Source of the DNA: a virus | Virus record (IMG/VR): IMGVR_UViG_3300021170_000003 | Location: 1 to 49,262 of that record | DNA length: 49,262 nucleotides | Direction: 5' to 3' (one strand) | In this document: in pieces, positions 15,635 to 23,923 of the stretch | How positions within the stretch are numbered: the first letter of the stretch is position 1 | Layout of the letters: every line of letters begins with the position of its first letter | Notes under the pieces: model-generated | The model's input: the letters and a program-made list of their open reading frames with translations, nothing else | Database searches by the model: none | Told to the model about the DNA's origin: nothing | Position numbers and translations under genes: made by a program

Positions 15635-17455
15635 ATGAATTTACCAATTTCCATAGCTTCTGTTTTACAACAATCATTAGGGCAGCAGTCTCAAGCACAA
15701 CCTCAACAGGCTCAGCCTAACCAAGGTAGTAGTGTAGATGATTCTATCAAGAAGACTATTGAGTCCAACCTTAAACCTAAGTCTGAACTATCCCCTCTTC
15801 AGATAAACCCTAGCTTAGGCAAAACTAGTCTTGGCTCTGATATTGGTATGGGGATACTTAGCATGTTTGTTCCTCAGATTGGAGTAGTTTTACAGAAACA
15901 TATTAAGCAACAAAAAGAGCAGCAAGTCAACCAGGTCGTAAATGACTTTACAATCCTTCATAGTGCTTGGGAAGAAGCCCAACAGCTTTCAGGTGGTGAT
16001 ACAGAAAAAGCTAAACAGATGTTTAGCCAAGACCCTCGTATAGCCTCTCTCTTTGCTGACAAGAAGAAGATTAAGCTTCTCACTAAAGCGTTTGGCGTGG
16101 ACTTGATGAACCCTGAGAAGACTATGAATAACGTAGCCTTCCAGGGACTCAAGCGTTTCATGGACTTGAAGCAAGCTAAGCAGAAGATTGACCAAGCCAA
16201 GCAAGGTATGGACTCAGCTCAGCAAGGCCAACAACAGCCTCAACAAGGACAGACTCAACCACAGCCTAACCAAGCTCAGTCTACTCAGCCTGGACAGGCT
16301 GAAGCTCGTGGTTTTATTGATAGATGGCCAAAGCAGATTAAGCAGCCCTCTATGGCTGATGCTCATACTGCTGCTCAGACACAGAAGGAGCTGGTGTTAA
16401 AGTCTATGGAGGGAGAACCTAAGACTGAGTTTCAAGCGTGGTATAAGAGTAAGACTAAAGAGCTTGGTCATGCTCCGTCAAGTGATGAGATTGAAGCCCA
16501 TCATGATGCAGGCCGCGAGACACCTATCATGAGGCTTGCTGGAGAGGCTATAGAAGACATCCAAGGCGGGGATGTGGATGGTGGTAAGCAGAAGCTCCAG
16601 ATTGCAACAGATGTTAATCAAGCCCTCCATCCTAAAGCTCAGACTCGCTATACGCTAGAGCAAGCTGCACTTCATGGTGATAAAGATGCCAAGAATATCT
16701 TGGACTATGACTTCAAGCGGGAGTATGCCCTAAAAGAAGCTATTGGCATGGGCCGAGCCAAGGGCTATGCTATGTACCAGCTTCGTAACTTCTTATTCGA
16801 TGATGGCCAGCAGGTCACGATGAGTGCCTACCAGTTTATGACTGGCCAGCAGAACGGTGCGTTTAAAGATCGTGGCGTAGTTATGATTAACAATCTAACT
16901 TCTGACCAGATTGGTACTGTGCAAAGGATGCAATCAGCTATGGGGCTTCCTGGTACTCCTATGTACGAGCATGGTGCTCTCAAGGGCATGTATGATAACC
17001 TCGATGCATTTGACGATACTAAGACTAGAGCTATCTTCGCTAAAGCTCTACAAGCTGCTCATCATGATAGCGACGTTGTGCAATGGCTTAGTAATATGGT
17101 TGATCAGCTTAGCCAGCAGAAGCTAGATGATAAAGGACTCAAAGCCCTCGCCTATACCAATCGCTTGAGAGAAGCGCTTGGAACAATGCGTAAAGCTGGC
17201 TACCTACCAAGCACTGAGGCCAGCCAGGACTTGATGTATAGGCTTGTGCCAGGTGGAGGCACTTCAAGCTCAAAGCAAGCCAAAATTCAGTTAGACATGG
17301 TAGCTGATGAGGTTAAGAATGCTACCGAGATTCCATTGTTACCACATAAGCCCAAAGCTCAGACTAACCCAAGCCAACCGCAGCCAGCTCAAGCTCCACA
17401 GAGCCAACCGCAGCAGAAGAAAATGAGCTTACAGGACTTTCTTAACCAAAAGTAA
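15635..17455 (+). CDS. Putative internal virion / ejection protein, 606 aa
   Basis: A Q/P-rich start (13-30), a second Q-rich linker near 195-225 and a P/Q-rich C-terminus separate helical domains. Residues 60-80 (LGSDIGMGILSMFVPQIGVVL) are hydrophobic and could insert in a membrane. No transglycosylase signature is seen. The linker segment KQPSMADAHT is encoded by a stem-loop repeat copy (16343-16364). Likely ejected into the host with the DNA; inferred from context. Confidence 0.5.
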   Translation: MNLPISIASVLQQSLGQQSQAQPQQAQPNQGSSVDDSIKKTIESNLKPKSELSPLQINPSLGKTSLGSDIGMGILSMFVPQIGVVLQKHIKQQKEQQVNQVVNDFTILHSAWEEAQQLSGGDTEKAKQMFSQDPRIASLFADKKKIKLLTKAFGVDLMNPEKTMNNVAFQGLKRFMDLKQAKQKIDQAKQGMDSAQQGQQQPQQGQTQPQPNQAQSTQPGQAEARGFIDRWPKQIKQPSMADAHTAAQTQKELVLKSMEGEPKTEFQAWYKSKTKELGHAPSSDEIEAHHDAGRETPIMRLAGEAIEDIQGGDVDGGKQKLQIATDVNQALHPKAQTRYTLEQAALHGDKDAKNILDYDFKREYALKEAIGMGRAKGYAMYQLRNFLFDDGQQVTMSAYQFMTGQQNGAFKDRGVVMINNLTSDQIGTVQRMQSAMGLPGTPMYEHGALKGMYDNLDAFDDTKTRAIFAKALQAAHHDSDVVQWLSNMVDQLSQQKLDDKGLKALAYTNRLREALGTMRKAGYLPSTEASQDLMYRLVPGGGTSSSKQAKIQLDMVADEVKNATEIPLLPHKPKAQTNPSQPQPAQAPQSQPQQKKMSLQDFLNQK

Positions 17456-17465
17456 AAGGTGAGAT

Positions 17466-19112
17466 ATGCCGGATAAGAAGCAGACAGTAAAGGAGTTCTT
17501 GGCTCAGGTGCGAGACTTGATTGAAGTCCCTAAAGATATGGATGACTACCAGCTCTTTCAAGCTATATCCAAGAGTGAGATTGGCCGAGCTAAGATTCAA
17601 CGTTCTGTTGAGCCAAGCAACCTTAAGCAATATGTTCTTATGAAGGGTCAAGAGCCTGGAGCTGGGAGTGTGCCTAAGCCGCCTCTGCCACAGAAACTTC
17701 AAGAGCAACTTGATCTAAAAGCTAGATGGGAAAGAGAAGATAAAGAGTATAAAGCTGAGTGGAATCGTCAATGGGATGAGATTAATCACCAGTCTACCGG
17801 TAGACAAGCCTTCAATATAAGTAAAGGCTTGGAGGAAATGATAAGTCCAGTTCCAGTAGTTGGCCCACAACTAGATGCTGCTGATAAGTCCATTCAGTCT
17901 TTTAACAAAGGCAATACGTCTGAAGGATTGGGATATGCTGGGGCGGCAGCATTACCAGGTGTAGGGCCAATGGCCGCTGGAATTGGTGAGCAAATTGGTA
18001 ATAAGGATTTAGTAGGAGCTGGAACAGATATAGCTGGGCTTATTGCTATGAGATTAATAGCAGAGTCACCACATAAGCCAGGAGCACGCAAGTACCCATC
18101 TCTACCAGAGAAACCATCAGAACTTAGTAAGTTTAAGCAAATGACACAGCGTATAACACAACCTATCTTTGATACACTCTCAGAGCAAGCAGAAGCTATT
18201 AAGGGTCACATGCAGGGCGAAGTAACTAATGTTGGAGCTATTAAAGCCAATCCAACTATTCGTACCGCAGCCAAGCTTTTGGGGGACTTGGAGAGTGCGC
18301 CGGGTACGCCCAAGGGGGCCGTAGGTGCTGCTCGTGATGTGCTCAACCAGATGGCCGATCAGTTAAACTCCGGCAAATCAGTTAGTTGGAACGAATTGTT
18401 CGAGCTTAATAAGAAGCTTAACGCAGCCACAACTAGCATCAAAGACCCAGCAACAGCCAATGCTTTGAGAAAGATCATAAACTCAGTTGATGCTGAGTTG
18501 AGTGCTTCAGCAGGCCGAGTTGGGGCTGGCAAGGTTTATGATACATGGCGGCAAAATTATGCTAAGGCTTCAGAGGTTAGGCGGCAGTATGAGAATGTGC
18601 TGCGTGGCAAGACTGATGCCCAACTAGAGACTAAAGCCACAGCTAAGAATCCCAAAGGCCCTCTAAAGGGATGGCGCTCAACTAAGACTAGTCAAGTTGC
18701 TACGGCTAACAAGAAGTTAGTTGAGCAGGCTCACAAGGGGTTTGATGAGCTTCACCGCAATATCAAAAATGCACCTAAGCTTGAGCCTAAACCTACTCCA
18801 CCTAAGCCACAGCTTACATTGCCTCCTGGCCCTAATCCTAATGCTCCTCAGCTTCCAGGCGCAATACCACTTGGACCAAGTTCAAGTCCAGCAGTCAATC
18901 AGCCAGTACAAAGTTTAGCTCTGGCAGGTGGTGCTGGGCCTAAGCCAACTATTGGCCCCGCAGCTCCACCTTCTGTGCGCCCACCTTTACCAACTAACCC
19001 AATGGCAAGCACTCCCCCTCAGAGTATGAGCGGGCAGCCAAGAACAGGGCCAGTTATCCCAAGCGGAGGAGCAACCGAGCAACTAATTAAACAGCTAATG
19101 GGTATACAATAG
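17466..19112 (+). CDS. Putative internal virion / ejection protein, 548 aa
   Basis: Helical and charged at both ends, with a glycine/alanine-rich hydrophobic core at about 155-200 (GYAGAAALPGVGPMAAGIG, LVGAGTDIAGLIAMRLI) that resembles the membrane-active segment of podovirus ejection proteins. The C-terminal 120 residues are proline-rich and disordered. It ends in TAG. It is the third gene of the presumed ejection set. Confidence 0.5.
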   Translation: MPDKKQTVKEFLAQVRDLIEVPKDMDDYQLFQAISKSEIGRAKIQRSVEPSNLKQYVLMKGQEPGAGSVPKPPLPQKLQEQLDLKARWEREDKEYKAEWNRQWDEINHQSTGRQAFNISKGLEEMISPVPVVGPQLDAADKSIQSFNKGNTSEGLGYAGAAALPGVGPMAAGIGEQIGNKDLVGAGTDIAGLIAMRLIAESPHKPGARKYPSLPEKPSELSKFKQMTQRITQPIFDTLSEQAEAIKGHMQGEVTNVGAIKANPTIRTAAKLLGDLESAPGTPKGAVGAARDVLNQMADQLNSGKSVSWNELFELNKKLNAATTSIKDPATANALRKIINSVDAELSASAGRVGAGKVYDTWRQNYAKASEVRRQYENVLRGKTDAQLETKATAKNPKGPLKGWRSTKTSQVATANKKLVEQAHKGFDELHRNIKNAPKLEPKPTPPKPQLTLPPGPNPNAPQLPGAIPLGPSSSPAVNQPVQSLALAGGAGPKPTIGPAAPPSVRPPLPTNPMASTPPQSMSGQPRTGPVIPSGGATEQLIKQLMGIQ

Positions 19113-19144
19113 CGTATACTAGATTTAGCAGGACTGGAGTTGAT

Positions 19145-19387
19145 ATGAGTTATCCTTGTAGTAAAGCAGACGCACGCGCCGCGATTAGCGAGATTGAGTT
19201 AAGCCATACTCATGGCTCAGATGGCACTTCCCCTATTCTTCATGGAGCGAGTAGCCCTGGTGGAGCAGCCCACATGGCTAAGCCTGCTCATGAGGTTCAG
19301 ATCGTGGGACGGTTGAGAGCTGGCATCAAAAAGCCCAAGACTCGCACTGATTCATTGACTCGGCATTATGCCGCTTCTGGGCGGTAA
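19145..19387 (+). CDS. Small hypothetical protein, 80 aa
   Basis: ATG with a weak upstream GGAG (19135-19138). Basic, glycine and histidine-rich (ELSHTHGSDGTSPILHGASS). It ends just before the second copy of the 49-bp repeat. Nothing identifies its role. Confidence 0.5.
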   Translation: MSYPCSKADARAAISEIELSHTHGSDGTSPILHGASSPGGAAHMAKPAHEVQIVGRLRAGIKKPKTRTDSLTRHYAASGR

Positions 19388-19389
19388 GT

Positions 19390-19438
19390 CTAGCCTATAC
19401 AGGTATATCTCTCTAAAGAGAGTATAGGCGTATAGACA
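19390..19438. repeat. 49-bp intergenic repeat, copy 2
   Basis: Exact duplicate of 1585-1633, again directly upstream of a gene with a strong ribosome site. The two copies lie about 17.8 kb apart in the same operon, so it is a shared control or processing element, not a random hairpin. Confidence 0.8.
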
Positions 19439-19467
19439 GTTTTTGACTTGAGAAGGAGGAGTTTTAA

Positions 19468-19845
19468 ATGCTTACTTTCCTAAAAAAGCTTGGACAGATT
19501 ATTGTCAATGTTGCTGGTGTGGCTACTGGTATTGGACCAATCCTCAGACCATTCTTAGGTTCAGCTAAGGCCCAGTCTGGCGTTGTAACTGCTGTAAATG
19601 ACCTTAGCCAGATTGCCCAGCTTGTTGTAACGATTGAGGCTGCTTTCCCGGCTGCTGGTTCTGGCGCTCAGAAGCTTCAAGCTCTTGTGCCTCTCGTAGC
19701 CAATGTCATTAAGACTTCGGAGCTTGTGTCTGGCAAGCAGGTAGCCGATAATGCTCTCTTTACCAAGGGTGTCACTGAGATTGCTCAGGGCACAGTTGAC
19801 GTGTTGAACTCCATCCACCCCGACGAAGCCAAACACGCAAGCTAA
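19468..19845 (+). CDS. Small protein with N-terminal hydrophobic segment
   Basis: 125 aa, ATG after GAAGGAGGAG, a very strong ribosome site suggesting high expression. The first 30 residues (LGQIIVNVAGVATGIGPIL) are hydrophobic and the rest are alanine/valine-rich helices. It could be a holin-like or virion protein near the lysis genes; only one possible membrane span is visible, so a holin role is uncertain. Confidence 0.55.
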   Translation: MLTFLKKLGQIIVNVAGVATGIGPILRPFLGSAKAQSGVVTAVNDLSQIAQLVVTIEAAFPAAGSGAQKLQALVPLVANVIKTSELVSGKQVADNALFTKGVTEIAQGTVDVLNSIHPDEAKHAS

Positions 19846-19871
19846 GATCAACCCGCAGCAAACGGTGAGCC

Positions 19872-19900
19872 AAGGCCCCTGCCTAATATGTGGGGGCCTT
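19872..19900 (+). terminator. GC-rich hairpin, terminator or attenuator
   Basis: AAGGCCCC (19872-19879) pairs perfectly with GGGGCCTT (19893-19900) around a 13-base loop. No T run follows. It lies right after one gene and before the ATP-grasp start, so it may reduce read-through. Confidence 0.45.
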
Positions 19901-19905
19901 CCAAC

Positions 19906-21189
19906 ATGAAGCCAGTTGAAAACGTGACGTGTGCGGTAGTTGATTACGGCAACTTCTTGAGTCTTGCTGATAAGCTTGGTGAGACCTACAAGAAGGTCTA
20001 TTACTACACGCCGTTTGAGACTGAGTACCGTGACATCAGCCGATGCGTGACTGGTTATGGCTCACCCAACATCGAGTGTATCGAGTCTATCTTTGGTCCT
20101 GAGTTTGATAAGATTGACCTTTTCGTGTTTCCAGACATTGGCTTTGCTGAGCTTCAGAGGTTTCTTGAGAAGTCTGGTAAGAGCGTATGGGGCAGCCGAG
20201 AAGCTACAGACATCGAACTCTACCGCAGCTACTTCCTTGACGTGCTGGCAGATGTGGGTTTGCCTGTGCCTAAGGCAAAGGTTATAGTTGGCTTAGCTGC
20301 TCTTGAGGCTCACCTTGAACGAGTTGAGGACCGCTGGGTTAAGCTAGATGTGTTCAGGGAAAACATGGAAACATGGCACCACATAGACTACGAGCACAGT
20401 CTCCCAATGCTACGACACCTAAGCACAGTCTTCGGCGGCTGTAGCGAGGACATAACCTTCGTAGTACAGGAGCCAATAGATAACGCCGAAGAGCAAGGTT
20501 ATGACGGCTGGTGCATTGATGGTAGGTATCCCAAGATTAGCTTCCAAGGCTATGAGAAAAAGAACGAACTCTATCTTGGATCAGCTCTGGAGGCGCGAGA
20601 GATGCCAAAGCAAGTCCAGGCCGTGAATGAGAAGATGAGCAAGTTTTTGGAGAAGATTGGTTATAGGAACTTTTGGGCAACTGAGATACGCAATGAATTT
20701 TTCATTGACCCAACACCGAGAATGGCAGGCCAAAGCCAAGAGCATCTTCAGGAAAGCTGCCCTAACTTGGCTGATATTATCTGGTCAGGGTCAAACGGAA
20801 AACTTATTGAACCCACCTTCACACACAAGTTTGCTGCGTCCGCCACGCTCCATTACAAGGAAGTCCCAGGAGACTCCAACTGGAAGTCCGTAAAGATTCC
20901 CAGCTCCGTCCAACGTTGGTTCAAGCTAGCCAACTGCCACAGAGACGGCAACATCTTCAACTTCCCCCCAGGCCGCAACGACGAAATCGGAGTTACCATC
21001 GGCCTTGGAGATACCGTCGAGCAAGCCATCGCTCATGTCAAGTCCAACCTCGAAGCAGTCAAGCATGAGCCAATAGAGGCCGAGATAGCAGGCTTAGTAG
21101 ACCTGCTCAAAGATATAGCCAAAGCTGAAGCCCACGGAGACAAGTTCAGTGACCAACCCTTACCAAAACCCGAATCAATCCTTGCCTGA
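19906..21189 (+). CDS. ATP-grasp ligase-like enzyme
   Basis: 427 aa from ATG 19906; ATG 19888 lies inside the hairpin loop and is less likely. An N-terminal Rossmann-like part (TCAVVDYGNFLSLADKL) precedes an ATP-grasp-like core: GSREATDIELYRSYF (96-110), WVKLDVFRENMETWHH (144-159), VQEPIDNAEEQGYDGW (187-202) and ATEIRNEFFIDPTPRM (258-273), where E and N/D residues would bind Mg-ATP. The order resembles PurD-type and peptide-ligase ATP-grasp proteins, which join a carboxylate to an amine through an acyl phosphate. Substrate unknown. It sits between virion and lysis genes, so it may modify a virion or cell-wall component. Confidence 0.6.
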   Translation: MKPVENVTCAVVDYGNFLSLADKLGETYKKVYYYTPFETEYRDISRCVTGYGSPNIECIESIFGPEFDKIDLFVFPDIGFAELQRFLEKSGKSVWGSREATDIELYRSYFLDVLADVGLPVPKAKVIVGLAALEAHLERVEDRWVKLDVFRENMETWHHIDYEHSLPMLRHLSTVFGGCSEDITFVVQEPIDNAEEQGYDGWCIDGRYPKISFQGYEKKNELYLGSALEAREMPKQVQAVNEKMSKFLEKIGYRNFWATEIRNEFFIDPTPRMAGQSQEHLQESCPNLADIIWSGSNGKLIEPTFTHKFAASATLHYKEVPGDSNWKSVKIPSSVQRWFKLANCHRDGNIFNFPPGRNDEIGVTIGLGDTVEQAIAHVKSNLEAVKHEPIEAEIAGLVDLLKDIAKAEAHGDKFSDQPLPKPESILA

Positions 21190-21673
21190 TCAGCCCTTTA
21201 TGGCTGATAGCGTAAGTCAGCAATTATCAGATGTGCAGCATCAGCCCAAAGAGGGCTTACCAGCTCAACTGAAGAGGGACGAAGGGCTAAGACTATCGGC
21301 TTACAAAGATACGTTGGGTAATTGGACTATTGGTTATGGACATAAGCTTGCTATGGGCTTCTCTCAGTTGCTATGGACTAAAGAGCAGGCTGAGATTACG
21401 TTGGAGCACGATATAGCCAGTGCTCAGAATATGCTTAGACTTAGGCTTCCTTGGACGATTGATTTAGTAGGGCCTAGAATAGGAGTATTGGTGAACATGT
21501 GCTTCAACATGAGCATAGAAAAGTTGCTGGAGTTTAAGCGTACACTAGAATTGATGGAAAAGGGAGATTGGGAACAGGCTTCAGTGCAGATGTTGAAGTC
21601 AGCTTGGGCTACTCAGGTTGGAGATAGGGCTAAGCGTTTGAGTGAGCAAGTGAGGTTGAATCAATGGATTTGA
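21149..21673 (+). CDS. Endolysin, T4-type lysozyme (GH24)
   Basis: 174 aa from GTG 21149, supported by GGAG nine bases upstream; ATG 21200 would give 157 aa. LKRDEGLRLSAYKDTLGNWT IGYGH carries the catalytic set E45, D54 and T60. The enzyme cleaves the MurNAc-GlcNAc bond of peptidoglycan to release progeny. No signal peptide is seen, so export needs a holin. The N-terminal linker (QPFMADS, HQPKEGLPA) is built from two opposite copies of the dispersed stem-loop repeat. It overlaps the genes on both sides by 41 and 10 bases. Confidence 0.85.
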   Translation: MTNPYQNPNQSLPDQPFMADSVSQQLSDVQHQPKEGLPAQLKRDEGLRLSAYKDTLGNWTIGYGHKLAMGFSQLLWTKEQAEITLEHDIASAQNMLRLRLPWTIDLVGPRIGVLVNMCFNMSIEKLLEFKRTLELMEKGDWEQASVQMLKSAWATQVGDRAKRLSEQVRLNQWI

Positions 21674-23589
21674 AGAAACTGTTGTGCAAGATTGGGCTTG
21701 TGGGAGCGTTGGTATTACTAGGTCTAGTGCCAACTGGTCATGGCCAAGCCATAGCTCAGAGATCATTCACGACTAATGTAGTCGGAGCTGATGTAGGAGT
21801 TGACCTGACTGGTACGGTTGTGACACAGCATAAGATTATCTGGCGTCCGGTTGGAACTGTGTCTAGTTGTACTGTGGCATTGGATTCTAGTGCGGATGGT
21901 GTGACGTGGAGTGCTGGAGGAGTGATTGCTGGACAGACCTGCACATCCAATGGAAGCGTGGCTCTAACCACAGCCAACGTTAATCGTGTGCGTATCAATG
22001 TCACAGCTTTTACTGGCTCTGGCATGGTTATCGTGACATATAAAGGGGCAGATGGAGATGGCCAGACTGTGAGTGGTACAGTTTCTACTACGCCTCCGAC
22101 CGGAGTTAGCTCAACTCAAGTGCAGGGTACTACAGCAGATGGAGGCACGTTAGTTGGTAATCCAGTAGTAATTTGCGGGCTTACAACTGGAGAGGCTTGT
22201 GAGCCAATACTAGTAGATACTGACGGAACGACTCAGGTTAACCAAACTAAGATTGGTGGTTTGGCTTATGCATTAGGTCAAGCTGCGGCGGCTAGTTCAG
22301 CGCCAGTTGTGCTTCCCTCAGCGCAGTTGCCTAATACTGGTCAAGCTGTAATGACTAACTCTGTGCCAGTGACAATTGCCAGTAACCAGTCAGCAGTCTC
22401 AGTAACAGACTCTAACTTCCCTGCTACGGTTGATACTAATACTGGCACGTCTGGAGCTAATACAATTAGGGTTGCGCCAGGTACAGGCAACTTTACCGTT
22501 GTCCAACCTACTGGCTCAAATTTACACGCGCAGTTGGATTCTGGTAGCACTACGGTGGTTACAGGTAATGTGACCGTGGTTCAGCCAACGGGAACTAACC
22601 TTCATACTGTGATTGATAGCGGAGCCGTGACTAATACACCTCCAGCTAATCAGTCAGTAAATGAGACACAGGTAGCAGGATCAACCTTGGGTGCGCCGTC
22701 CAACTATGGAACTTCACCTGGAGCTGTTACTGTCCCAGGTGTTAATGCTTTCATCACAAACACGCCTGCTGTAACTATCCCAGCCAATTCTAGCGTGAAT
22801 GTTGCTCAGATGAATGGTGCAACAACTTCTATGAACGCTGGCATTTCTGATGCTGGTACTCAGCGTGTAGTGCAAGCTCAGACTACACCAGCTGATACAA
22901 CATCTAACACGTCTGTTCCTGGGCCTCAATCGTTTTGTATGATATGGAATGGTGCCACTTGGGACCGTTGTAAGGGAATCACTGGGCAGACAGGTCTAGT
23001 AGCAGTAGGTACGGTTAATTCAGGTACAAATCCTACAGATGCCTTTACTCAAATGTTTACGCAGTTGAATAATGTGGGAAACTCACAATTAACCTCAAGT
23101 GGTGTTGGATACGTATTTAATAATACTAACTATGATCGTGCCCGATCTGGAGCAACTGCTAATCTTCCTAACTTGCTTGGTTCAACGCTTGTGGCTAATG
23201 TAACGGTTGATCCATGTGCTTCGAGTGCAGTGGTTAAGAGTCATGCTTTCGCCAATATTACCACAGCTATAACTACAGCCTTAGTTCCTGTTTCTGGCTC
23301 TACCAATATTTTTGTTTGCGGAATCAACTTCGACCTGGCAAGCGCCACATCAAGCACCATCTTATTCGAGTCGGGAACTGGCTCAGCTTGTGCTGTAGTT
23401 ACTGGATGTGTGTCGTCGGGTATTTGCTCAGCCACATATCGTAATGGTGCTATTGCCGAGCAGCCCTACCAGCTTGGATATGGAGCAGGCACAGTCTTTT
23501 CAACTGGTGCTGGCAATGGATTGTGTGCTTTGACAACGGTTGGTACTTCACCAAATATAGCAGTGGATGTAACTTACGTTCAGCAATAA
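21664..23589 (+). CDS. Secreted-type beta-rich tail/adhesion protein
   Basis: 641 aa. The N-terminus has a basic start, a hydrophobic core (LVGALVLLGLV) and a likely cleavage region near GHGQA (about residue 28): a Sec signal peptide by eye. The rest is T/V/S/N-rich with repeating units (NFTVVQPTGSNLHAQLDSG and NVTVVQPTGTNLHTVIDSG), typical of fibrous beta proteins. Next to lysozyme and a beta-helix spike it is probably a tail fibre or surface adhesin, but a signal peptide is unusual for a virion protein. Confidence 0.6.
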   Translation: MDLKKLLCKIGLVGALVLLGLVPTGHGQAIAQRSFTTNVVGADVGVDLTGTVVTQHKIIWRPVGTVSSCTVALDSSADGVTWSAGGVIAGQTCTSNGSVALTTANVNRVRINVTAFTGSGMVIVTYKGADGDGQTVSGTVSTTPPTGVSSTQVQGTTADGGTLVGNPVVICGLTTGEACEPILVDTDGTTQVNQTKIGGLAYALGQAAAASSAPVVLPSAQLPNTGQAVMTNSVPVTIASNQSAVSVTDSNFPATVDTNTGTSGANTIRVAPGTGNFTVVQPTGSNLHAQLDSGSTTVVTGNVTVVQPTGTNLHTVIDSGAVTNTPPANQSVNETQVAGSTLGAPSNYGTSPGAVTVPGVNAFITNTPAVTIPANSSVNVAQMNGATTSMNAGISDAGTQRVVQAQTTPADTTSNTSVPGPQSFCMIWNGATWDRCKGITGQTGLVAVGTVNSGTNPTDAFTQMFTQLNNVGNSQLTSSGVGYVFNNTNYDRARSGATANLPNLLGSTLVANVTVDPCASSAVVKSHAFANITTAITTALVPVSGSTNIFVCGINFDLASATSSTILFESGTGSACAVVTGCVSSGICSATYRNGAIAEQPYQLGYGAGTVFSTGAGNGLCALTTVGTSPNIAVDVTYVQQ

Positions 23590-23604
23590 AAAGAGGAAAA
23601 AAAA

Positions 23605-23910
23605 ATGGCCGATCTAAAGAAAGCTCTCAATTTCTACATTCTGTTTGAGTCGAACGGGACTGACAAAAACTTCGAGGTTAGTTTCGCAACTGACCCTATC
23701 GCCTATGTGCCGCCAGAGTCAGTGGCCAACACACTCTCAGCCTTGTTTAGTGCTCTACCAAGTGATGTGCAGATTGATACACTAACGGCTGATCTTGGCA
23801 TTAGTGGTACCCCAACCTTCAACCCAGTTACTAAAGTTCTTAGCGGAACCTTTACTAACGCTGGAACGGATGATTCACTTTACCTGTTGAGTGGAACAGC
23901 TTTGTACTAA
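23605..23910 (+). CDS. Small hypothetical protein between fibre genes
   Basis: 101 aa, ATG after AAGAGGAAA. Beta-rich and acidic, with no cysteine. It stands between two tail-like proteins and shares their T/S/G composition, so it may be a fibre chaperone or connector. No family is recognised. Confidence 0.5.
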   Translation: MADLKKALNFYILFESNGTDKNFEVSFATDPIAYVPPESVANTLSALFSALPSDVQIDTLTADLGISGTPTFNPVTKVLSGTFTNAGTDDSLYLLSGTALY

Positions 23911-23923
23911 GGAGCTAAGTCTT

